Of a stretch of DNA of 64,000 nucleotides, positions 57,319-64,000 are shown in pieces (the first letter of the stretch is position 1; every line of letters begins with the position of its first letter). The stretch spans positions 1,674,001-1,738,000 of the forward strand of contig NZ_AP027732.1 of the NCBI RefSeq assembly GCF_030296615.1. Direction: 5' to 3'. The stretch comes from Frondihabitans sucicola (GTDB lineage: Bacteria > Actinomycetota > Actinomycetes > Actinomycetales > Microbacteriaceae). Under the pieces are notes generated by a model, which did not search any database, was not told where the DNA came from, and saw only the letters and a program-made list of their open reading frames with translations. The position numbers were made by a program, and so were the translations under genes.

Positions 57319-58265
57319 CGCGCGACCTCCTCGTCGGTCGCGTACGAGACGACGACCGAGTCCACGTAGAGGTCGACGCGGCGATCGCCGTCCGTCTCGA
57401 CGAAGAAGACCGGATTCAGCAACCCCGAGATGTTGGCGTAGGGAGAGGCCAACGACGGGCCGGCACCGGGTGGGAAGGCGTACTCGCGTCCGTGCGCCGT
57501 GAAGGACACGTAGGTGCGGGATCGCAGGTCGAATTCGAGCGCGATCGGCATCCAGTTGATCTTGTCGTCGGTCTCGTTGTAGATGAGTCGTTGCTCCCGT
57601 CCATCGAACCAGGAGGTGGCGGACGTCGATCCGTCGGCGTCTCGAACGCCGAACCACTGCGGGTCGACGCCGGCCTGGTGCCAGGCACCCTCCCTGCCGT
57701 AGCTCCAGTCGACGTCGGTCGAATCCGTCTGCCGGTAGTACTGCCAGCGTCGGACCGGCTCGCCCGAGACAGCATTCACGAACCGAACGCCCGGCATGAA
57801 GCGGTGCTCGGAGTCCTGCAGATCGATGAACAGGCCGAACGCGCGCATGGCCTCGGAGCCGAGGCCCGGTCGATCCTGGACCGTGGAGTAGGCGATGACC
57901 GCCTCGATGCGGATGCGGGCCGCCTCGGCCGGACACGACAGCCTCTTGATGGCGAGGCTCATGGAGCCCGGCGCCGGCGGCTGATCGGGCGGCGCCGCGG
58001 GTGATCGCGTCGGCAGCCGGAGGGAATACGTGCCGGATGCCGAACCGTGCGTCCCGGCGAACGCGAACGTGGCCGAGCTGAGCATCACCGGGCCCCAGTG
58101 TTCGAGATCGATCTCGTGGGAGTGTGCGGCGAACTGGGCACCCACGAAATTGGGTCGGAGGTCCATCCACCCGTTCAGGCCGGCGTCGAAGTCGTCGGCG
58201 ACGATGACGTTCGGAAGCGGCTGGAAGTAGCCGGGCAACCGGTCGAGCTGTGTGGGGAGCATCAT
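57315..58265 (-). CDS. 316-residue beta-sandwich-like protein of unknown function
   Basis: No signal peptide, so cytosolic. Contains ADDFDAGLNGWMDLRPNF, SLRLPTRSPAAPPD, RIEAVIAYSTVQDRPG, RAFGLFIDLQDSEHRFMPGV and WMPIALEFDLRSRTYVSF, which read like strands of a concanavalin/jelly-roll fold. First gene of the operon (this gene, the 111-residue partner, MFS, LacI). Start chosen at ATG 58265 (GAGG upstream); ATGs at 58262 and 58274 are alternatives. Context implies binding or breakdown of an imported compound. Confidence 0.7.
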   Translation of the reverse strand: MMLPTQLDRLPGYFQPLPNVIVADDFDAGLNGWMDLRPNFVGAQFAAHSHEIDLEHWGPVMLSSATFAFAGTHGSASGTYSLRLPTRSPAAPPDQPPAPGSMSLAIKRLSCPAEAARIRIEAVIAYSTVQDRPGLGSEAMRAFGLFIDLQDSEHRFMPGVRFVNAVSGEPVRRWQYYRQTDSTDVDWSYGREGAWHQAGVDPQWFGVRDADGSTSATSWFDGREQRLIYNETDDKINWMPIALEFDLRSRTYVSFTAHGREYAFPPGAGPSLASPYANISGLLNPVFFVETDGDRRVDLYVDSVVVSYATDEEVAR

Positions 58266-58279
58266 TGGCCTCATTCACG

Positions 58280-58303
58280 CTGTGATAAATCGATTTACCA
58301 CAG
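58280..58303 (-). promoter_or_regulatory. Strong LacI-type operator palindrome
   Basis: TGTGATAAATCGATTTACCA with flanking C and CAG forms a 24-bp dyad centred on CG at 58291-58292; only one base pair breaks the symmetry. It sits 15-38 bp before the minus-strand operon start and is far richer in A/T than its surroundings, so it probably overlaps the promoter. Confidence 0.75.
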
Positions 58304-58433
58304 CATAGACAGGCATCGGCTCGCACGCAATCATCAGCCGGAGACCGAGCGTCGGCCGGTGTTCCGTTCCGTCTGAGCAGACAGCGACTCGCTCACTTCT
58401 CCTGATCGTTTGGGAAGGGAAGACAGAGTTGTC

Positions 58434-58463
58434 TTGAGGGGTCGGGCAGGGCTCCCGTAGGGT
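58434..58463 (+). promoter_or_regulatory. Candidate promoter of the GH114 gene
   Basis: TTGAGG (58434-58439) and TAGGGT (58458-58463) separated by 18 nt, about 105 nt before the ATG at 58568. Reasonable housekeeping-sigma match, not more. Confidence 0.35.
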
Positions 58464-58567
58464 GTGCTCGTCACGGGGAGCCCGACCGGTATCCAGTCCA
58501 TCGGTGAGTCCGGTACACATCGCCAGAGATCAGCTCGAGGCGGGGTATCCGTAGATGGGAACGGCGC

Positions 58568-59407
58568 ATGCGCGCTCTTAGATCACCCCTCGCGAAAACG
58601 ATCCTCAGCACCACGACGGTTCTGGCTGCCGTGATCGGCGTCACCCTCACCGGGACGTCGGCCCAGGCTGCGACTCCGTCCCTTCCACCCGCCAACGGGC
58701 AGTTCGACTACCAGATCGGCGGCGCCTACACGCCGGCGTCGAGCGTGTCGATCGTCGACCGGGACCGGTCGTCGAGCCCCGTGGTCGGCAAGTACAACAT
58801 CTGCTACGTGAACGCCTTCCAGACGCAGCCCGAGGAGAAGTCGTTCTGGACGGGATCGCACTCCGATCTGTTGCTCAAGAACAGCGACGGCAGTTACGTC
58901 GAAGACCCCGACTGGAAAGGCGAGTATCTGCTGGACACGTCGACCGCCGCGAAGCGGACCAGTATCGCCGGCATCGTCGACGGCTGGATCGACGGCTGCC
59001 AGAGCAAGGGATACCAGGCCGTCGAACCGGACAACCTCGACTCGTGGACGCGCTCGAAGGGCAAGCTGACGAAGGCGAACGCCATCGCCTACGCCACCCT
59101 CCTCGCGACCCACGCGCACGCGGACGGGCTCGCGATCGCGCAGAAGAACACCACCGAGCTCGGCTCCGCCGGCAAGAACACCGTCAAGTTCGATTTCGCG
59201 ATCGCCGAGGAATGCCAGTTCAACACCGAGTGCGACGCGTACACCGACGTCTACGGGAACAACGTGATCGAGATCGAGTACACCGACAACCGTCGCAGTG
59301 CCTACACGAACGCGTGCGCGGCGCAGGGGAAGACGATCTCCGTCATCTTGCGCGACCGCGACGTCGTTCCCAGCTCCGACCCGGCCTACCGCTACGAATA
59401 CTGCTGA
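58568..59407 (+). CDS. Secreted GH114-family endo-alpha-1,4-polygalactosaminidase-like enzyme
   Basis: 279 residues. Signal peptide about 1-35 (ILSTTTVLAAVIGVTLTG, cleavage near AQAA). The mature part matches GH114: FDYQIGGAYTPASSVSIVDRD, YNICYVNAFQTQPEE, GYQAVEPDNLDSWTR (acidic catalytic region), AIAQKNTTELG, FAIAEECQFNTECDAY and IEIEYTD. GH114 enzymes cut alpha-1,4-linked galactosamine polymers. Divergent from the operator-controlled cluster and 0.4 kb upstream of an amino-sugar-type importer, suggesting extracellular breakdown followed by uptake. Confidence 0.85.
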   Translation: MRALRSPLAKTILSTTTVLAAVIGVTLTGTSAQAATPSLPPANGQFDYQIGGAYTPASSVSIVDRDRSSSPVVGKYNICYVNAFQTQPEEKSFWTGSHSDLLLKNSDGSYVEDPDWKGEYLLDTSTAAKRTSIAGIVDGWIDGCQSKGYQAVEPDNLDSWTRSKGKLTKANAIAYATLLATHAHADGLAIAQKNTTELGSAGKNTVKFDFAIAEECQFNTECDAYTDVYGNNVIEIEYTDNRRSAYTNACAAQGKTISVILRDRDVVPSSDPAYRYEYC

Positions 59408-59419
59408 GCGCCGGCGCTC

Positions 59420-59456
59420 GACGGCACGCCTCCTCCGCGCGGGGAGGCGTGCCGTC
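59420..59456 (+). terminator. Strong hairpin after the GH114 gene
   Basis: GACGGCACGCCTCC (59420-59433) and its complement 59443-59456 with a short GC loop, 13 nt beyond the stop codon. The remaining 370 nt to the importer gene hold a possible small frame and a candidate operator. Confidence 0.75.
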
Positions 59457-59555
59457 GTCCAGGGCGATTCGGGGCGCGGCGACTCCCCGTCCGACAGATC
59501 GTCTCCAACTCGCGATCCGTGTGGCACACTGTTGATCACATTCAGGCAAGGAGGC

Positions 59556-59735
59556 ATGATGTGGGGCCAATTCGCGCCGCGAAACGCGGCTGGAAGGCTT
59601 GACCTCTCCGTGACGATTCCGGAGGGCCGCCCGACGAACGTCCCCCGCTTTGCCATCGCTCCCACGGTGAGATCCCTCCCGCTCGACGCGTTTCCCCTTG
59701 CCCGGATCATCCGACGGTTCCCGCCCGACTCGTAG
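59556..59735 (+). CDS. 59-residue hypothetical small protein
   Basis: Two ATGs in a row (59556, 59559) after AAGGAGG, which is closer to the start than ideal (1-4 nt). Sequence MMWGQFAPRNAAGRLDLSV ... FPLARIIRRFPPDS has no recognised domain or membrane helix. Could be a chance frame in the GH114-importer gap. Confidence 0.25.
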   Translation: MMWGQFAPRNAAGRLDLSVTIPEGRPTNVPRFAIAPTVRSLPLDAFPLARIIRRFPPDS

Positions 59736-59776
59736 TCGCGGAACATTCGTTACCACAACCGATACAGCACCGAAAC

Positions 59777-59792
59777 ATTGGTCTGGTCAAAT
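59777..59792 (+). promoter_or_regulatory. dre-like (DasR-type) candidate operator
   Basis: ATTGGTCTGGTCAAAT agrees with the 16-bp DasR consensus of amino-sugar genes at 11 positions, including the GGTCT half. It lies 39 bp before the importer start. DasR controls ngcEFG in streptomycetes; no dasR gene is in the window. Confidence 0.35.
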
Positions 59793-59830
59793 GGACTCGG
59801 CCGATGAAGACCTTTAGGAAAGGCATTGCG

Positions 59831-61233
59831 ATGAGCATGAAAGACAAGCAGATCGAGCGACGCACCTTCTTTCGCGGCGCTGCAGTCGCCGCGATCATGA
59901 TTCCGCTCAGCGGCACGCTGGCGTCATGTGCAACGAGCGGCGGCGGGGATAGCAGCACCGGTAAGAAGTCGAAGAACAACCCGTTCGGCGTCGCCGCCAA
60001 TTCGACGACGGACGCTGTCATCTTCAAGGGTGGCTATGGCATCGCATACGCGCAGTTCGCCGGCAAGCAGGTCTCCAAGCTGCAAAAGGGTTCGACCGTC
60101 AAGGTCACCGCTCAGACCAACATCGCACAGACGCTGCAGCCTCGATTCGTCGCCGGTAACCCGCCGGACGTCATCGACAACTCGGGTGCCAACCTCATCG
60201 GTATCAACACCATCCGCGGGCAGCTCGAGGATCTCACCGACGTCATTAATGCTGACAACTACGAAGGCAAGAAGATCAGCGACACGCTCTACGCGGGTGT
60301 GACGAAGCCGGGAACATTCGACGGCAAGTTCGTGCAGTTGAACTATGTGCTGACGGTATATGCACTGTGGCATTCCGAAAGCCTGTTCAAACAGAACGGC
60401 TGGACCGTTCCCACGACGTGGGACGAGATGTACGAGCTCGGCACGAAGGCCAAGGCCGCCGGCAAGTACCTCTTCACCTGGGGCAAGGAAGCGGCGACCT
60501 ACTACCAGACCCTGGCGATCAGCTCGGCGATCAAGGAGGGCGGCGACGAAGTGCGACTCGCCCTCGACAACCTCGAGGCCGGTTGCTGGTCGAAGGACGC
60601 CGTGCAGCAGGTCTTCACCGCCATGAAGAAGATCATCGACGCCGGCTACGTGAAGCCCGGCGGTGCCGGAACGCAGTTCACGGCAGCGCAGGCCCAGTGG
60701 TCGGACGACGAAGAGGCGATCCTCTACCCGTCCGGCAGCTGGATCGAGAACGAGATGAAGACCCAGACGAAGTCGGGCTTCACGATGACCGGAACGCCGG
60801 AGCCCACCGTCACGAAGAACTCGAAGTTCCCCGCCGCGGCCCTGCACTCGACGGCCGGTGAGGGTTACATCGTGCCGAGCCAGGGCAAGAACGTCGCGGG
60901 CGGCAAGGAGTTCCTGCGCGCGATGCTCTCGAAGGACGCGGCCGTGAACTTCGCGAAGTCGACCCTCTCGTCAACCATCGTGAAAGACACCATTCCCGAG
61001 GACGGCTTCGGCTCGACCGCGCTCGTCTCGCAGGTGAAGATGCTCGCCGACGCGGGCACGAACGTCTTCAGCTGGAACTTCGTCGACCTGTACGGCATGA
61101 ACACCGACCAGCTCGTCGTCTGGAACACGTTCCTCTCCGGGGTTCCTCCGTCGCCCAGCTCACGAGCGCGCTGCAGACGATCACCGACAAGGTGCGCAAC
61201 GACGACTCGGTGAAGAAGGTCAAGGTCAAGTGA
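59831..61233 (+). CDS. NgcE-like carbohydrate-binding lipoprotein (Tat-exported; 3' frameshift)
   Basis: 467 residues after repair. ATG 59831 follows AGGAAAGG. Twin-arginine motif IERRTFFRGAAV and lipobox GTLASC mark a Tat lipoprotein. Binding domain: VIFKGGYGIAYAQFAGKQ, ITDNSGANLIGI-type DVIDNSGANLIGINT, LYPSGSWIENEM and GEGYIVPSQGKNVAGGKEFL, resembling NgcE (N-acetylglucosamine/chitobiose binding). The break is the GGGG run at 61139-61142; repair gives the end ITDKVRNDDSVKKVKVK. Stop overlaps the permease GTG. Neighbouring murQ and GH114 support an amino sugar. Confidence 0.86.
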
Positions 61234-62228
61234 CGTCGACCGACACACCGGCGACCACTCGTAGCGGCGTCTCCGGCCCTCCCGTCCGGAGACGCCGCAA
61301 GAAGTTCTCGTTCGATCGCGTCAGCTTCTTCGTGGTGTTCCTCGGGATACCGGTGGTCGGCTACCTGATCTTCGTGATCTGGCCCTTCCTCCAGGCGTTC
61401 TACTACTCGCTGACAGACTGGTCGGGCTTCAGCCCGGACATGAACTTCATCGGCCTGAAGAACTACGTCAACCTCTTTCAAGACAGCATCTTCCTGAAGG
61501 CCGTGGGCAACAGCGTCACCCTTCTGATCGTGCTGCCGTTCGTCACCCTGGTGATCGCCATGGCGTTCGCGTCGATCATCGTCCTGGGTGGTCCGAGCAA
61601 CGGACCGATCCGCGGTCTGAAGGCGTCGAGCCTGTACCGGGTCGTCTCCTTCTTCCCGTACGTGATTCCGGCCATCGTGATCGCGATCATCTGGTCGTTC
61701 GTCTACGATCCGAGTGCCGGTCTCCTGAACGGCATCCTGCAGTCGCTGGGCGGTAACTGGGCGAACTCGTTCGCCTGGCTGGGGAATCCGAGGACGGCCC
61801 TCGTCTCGGTCATCTTCGTCATCGTCTGGGGCCTCGTCGGCTTCTACATGGTGCTGTTCATCGCCTCCATCAAGGGTGTGCCCGCCGAGATCTACGAGGC
61901 GGCGCGCATCGACGGAGCCGGCCGCTTCCGAACGGCGATCTCGATCACGGTGCCCCTGATCCGCGACAACATCCAGACGGCGTACATCTACATGGGGATC
62001 CTGGCTCTCGACGCCTTCGTCTACATGGCCGGGCTCGAGGCCGGAGGCGGTCCGGGCAACTCGACGCTGGTCATCTCTCAGCGGCTGTTCACCACGGCCT
62101 TCACCAAGGGACAGTTCGGCTACGCGTCGGCGATGGGCGTGACGCTCGCTCTCATCACCCTTCTGTTCGCGGCGGTCGTCTTCGCCGTGAACCGACTCAC
62201 CGGCGGAACGAACGAGGTTTCCGAATGA
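61230..62228 (+). CDS. Carbohydrate ABC transporter permease (NgcF-like)
   Basis: 332 residues, GTG start inside the binding-protein stop. Basic N-terminus (RRRKKFSFDR), six helices and the EAA loop YEAARIDGAGRFRTAISITVP about residue 220. Ends 4 nt into the next permease (ATGA). Forms the channel with the NgcG-like protein. Confidence 0.92.
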   Translation: MTSTDTPATTRSGVSGPPVRRRRKKFSFDRVSFFVVFLGIPVVGYLIFVIWPFLQAFYYSLTDWSGFSPDMNFIGLKNYVNLFQDSIFLKAVGNSVTLLIVLPFVTLVIAMAFASIIVLGGPSNGPIRGLKASSLYRVVSFFPYVIPAIVIAIIWSFVYDPSAGLLNGILQSLGGNWANSFAWLGNPRTALVSVIFVIVWGLVGFYMVLFIASIKGVPAEIYEAARIDGAGRFRTAISITVPLIRDNIQTAYIYMGILALDAFVYMAGLEAGGGPGNSTLVISQRLFTTAFTKGQFGYASAMGVTLALITLLFAAVVFAVNRLTGGTNEVSE

Positions 62229-63130
62229 CGACCACCCAGTCCGAAGCCACCCCGGCGGTCGTCGCCGATCGAGCGAGCACGCGTACCCAGCGTCGGTCGC
62301 GCCGCGGCGACCGCACCGTGGGAACGATCTCGCACGTCGTCCTGGTCATCTGGACGATCCTCATCGTCGTCCCGCTCCTGTGGACCCTGATGTCGTCGTT
62401 CAAGACCAGCAAGGAGATCTTCGCTTCTCCCTTCTCCTTGCCGACACGGTTCAACTTCGACAACTACGTCAGCGCCTGGACGACGGCCGGTATCGGTAGC
62501 TACTTCGTCAACACGCTCATCGTCGTCTTCGGAGCGCTCATCCTCACGATGCTCTTCGGGGCGATGTGCTCGTACGTTCTGGCGCGCTTCGAGTTCCGCG
62601 GAAACCGGGCGATCTACTACCTGATGCTGGCCGGCCTCACCTTCCCGGTGTTCCTGGCGATCGTGCCGCTGTTCTTCGTGCTGAAGAACCTGGGGATCCT
62701 GAACACCCTGCCCGGGCTGATCGTGACCTACGCCGCGTTCGCGCTGCCGTTCACGGTGTTCTTCCTCTTCGCGTTCTTCAAGACCCTGTCGAAGTCGATG
62801 GCCGAAGCGGCCTCGATCGACGGCGCGGGGGAGTGGCGCACGTTCTTCCAGATCATGCTGCCGCAGGCCCGTCCGGGGCTGGCGACCGTGACGATCCTGA
62901 ACTTCGTCGGGCTGTGGAACCAGTTCCTCCTGCCGGTGGCCCTCAACTCCGACCCCAAGAACTGGGTGCTGACCCAGGGCATGGCGGCGTTCTCGTCGCA
63001 GGCCGGATACTCGGTGAACTTCGGTGCGCTCTTCGCGGCCTCGATCCTCGTGATCCTGCCCGTGCTCGTCGTGTACCTGATCTTCCAACGTCAGCTGCAG
63101 GGCTCCGTGTCGATCGGCACCAACAAGTAA
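62225..63130 (+). CDS. Carbohydrate ABC transporter permease (NgcG-like)
   Basis: 301 residues, six helices, EAA loop MAEAASIDGAGEWRTFFQIM. VPLLWTLMSSFKTSKEIF near the first helix is typical of MalG/NgcG. No ATPase gene follows, in keeping with a shared MsiK-type ATPase in actinobacterial sugar importers. Confidence 0.92.
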   Translation: MTTTQSEATPAVVADRASTRTQRRSRRGDRTVGTISHVVLVIWTILIVVPLLWTLMSSFKTSKEIFASPFSLPTRFNFDNYVSAWTTAGIGSYFVNTLIVVFGALILTMLFGAMCSYVLARFEFRGNRAIYYLMLAGLTFPVFLAIVPLFFVLKNLGILNTLPGLIVTYAAFALPFTVFFLFAFFKTLSKSMAEAASIDGAGEWRTFFQIMLPQARPGLATVTILNFVGLWNQFLLPVALNSDPKNWVLTQGMAAFSSQAGYSVNFGALFAASILVILPVLVVYLIFQRQLQGSVSIGTNK

Positions 63131-63161
63131 CTCGGCGGCACCGGCGTGGAGAGATCGACAC

Positions 63162-64000
63162 TCAGCCGTGCAGGTCGAAGTCGCGGAGAGCGTCGCGAAG
63201 GTGCCCGTTGTTCGCTTCGAGCAGCTTCGCGGCGTCGCCCGGCGACAGCCTCGTCTTGAGGGCGAGCACGGCACCTTTGACCGAGCCGCCGGCAGCCTCG
63301 AGCGCGTCGGCGGCGGCGTGCGGGTCGGCTCCGGTGACCGCGGAGACGGTCCGTCGTGAACGGGCGACGAGCTTCTCGTTCGTGGCCTGCAGGTCGATCA
63401 TGACGTTTCCGTAGGTCTTGCCCAAGCGCACCATCGTGAGCGTCGAGAGCATGTTCAGCACGAGCTTCTGTGCGGTCGCCGCCCCCAGGCGCGTCGATCC
63501 GGCGATGAATTCAGGACCGGTGACGACCTCGATGGCGACGTCGGCCAGCGCGGCGATGCGCGAGGGGCTGTTGCACGCGACCGAGACGACAAGGGCGCCG
63601 GAGCGCTTCGCCTCGCCGAGCGCGCCCAGCACGTAGGGGTCCGCCCCGAGGCGGCGAGCCCGACGACGGAGTCGAGCGCGCCGATCCCGATGTCTCTGAG
63701 GTCGGTTCCCCCTGCTCGGAATCGTCCTCGGCTCCCTCGACCGCGGAGCGGAGCGCCACGTCGCCTCCCGCGATGAGGCCGACGACGAGCCCCGGATCGG
63801 TGCCGAACGTCGGGGGGCACTCGCTGGCGTCGAGCACCCCCAACCGGCCGGAGGTGCCCGCGCCCACGTAGACGAGGCGCCCGCCGCGACTCATGCGCTC
63901 GCTGATGGCGTCGACGGCGCGGGCGATCTCCGGAAGGGCGCCCTCGACGGCGTCGACCGCGACGCGGTTGTGCGCGTACATCGACGAGACCAGCTCGGGG
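63162..64000 (-). CDS. murQ: N-acetylmuramic acid 6-phosphate etherase MurQ (partial; two frameshifts)
   Basis: Splits the lactyl ether of MurNAc-6-phosphate to GlcNAc-6-phosphate in wall recycling. The gene runs beyond base 64000. Visible: [25 protein letters not shown] with the catalytic Glu region, [42 protein letters not shown], and the C-terminal helices. Two breaks: CCCCC at 63708-63712 and GGGG at 63636-63639, each one base short; repair restores [14 protein letters not shown] and [16 protein letters not shown]. Convergent with the NgcEFG-like genes. Confidence 0.9.

Overview
The window is high-GC DNA with dense genes, 1-8 nt stop/start overlaps, many GTG starts, Tat-dependent lipoproteins, LacI-controlled sugar loci and the run rsmI, metG, tatD, rsmA. 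This fits an actinobacterium, most likely of the family Microbacteriaceae. No plasmid, phage or transposase gene was seen, so it reads as ordinary chromosome.

Layout. 0-6.7 kb: a protein O-mannosyltransferase divergent from rsmI, a solitary AbiEi/DUF559-type protein, then metG-tatD-rsmA and a DUF4287 protein. 6.7-16.2 kb: an accessory block lying between rsmA and its usual partner ispE, with two paralogous secreted beta-propeller/LamG proteins, an NtaA-type flavin monooxygenase and an ATP-grasp/LLM oxidoreductase pair. 16.2-21.6 kb: ispE, a membrane glycosyltransferase, and moeB-moaA-moaD. 21.8-27.4 kb: a LacI-regulated sugar ABC importer with a Gfo/Idh/MocA dehydrogenase. 27.5-38 kb: a two-strand locus holding a TOBE-domain regulator, a GT87 mannosyltransferase, a membrane molybdenum oxidoreductase, a methyltransferase, a two-component system, a DUF2064 protein, a GT2 enzyme, an epimerase and an MTA phosphorylase. 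38-40.7 kb: moeA-moaC-mogA-moaE. 40.7-53.5 kb: membrane proteins, an ABC-F ATPase, a MarR regulator, tRNA-Gln, an L,D-transpeptidase, secreted Ig-like and ferritin-like proteins, and two hydrolases with an MFS carrier. 53.6-64 kb: two LacI regulators with their clusters, a GH114 polygalactosaminidase, an NgcEFG-like amino-sugar importer and murQ, which runs off the edge.

The genes fit together in two main ways. First, MoaA, MoaC, MoaD, MoaE, MoeB, MogA and MoeA cover the path from GTP to molybdenum cofactor. They are split into two loci about 16 kb apart, which flank the one clear molybdoenzyme of the window and a molybdate-type TOBE regulator. Second, four sugar-uptake or catabolic modules (ABC or MFS) are present. 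Three have an adjacent LacI gene, and dyad operators with a central CG can be read in front of them.

Quality warning: at least fifteen genes are broken by apparent frameshifts. Every one is repaired by adding one base, nearly always in a run of C or G, and every repaired length is a multiple of three. This looks like homopolymer under-calling in an unpolished long-read assembly, not gene decay. Such genes are annotated at full length as CDS, with the break position given.
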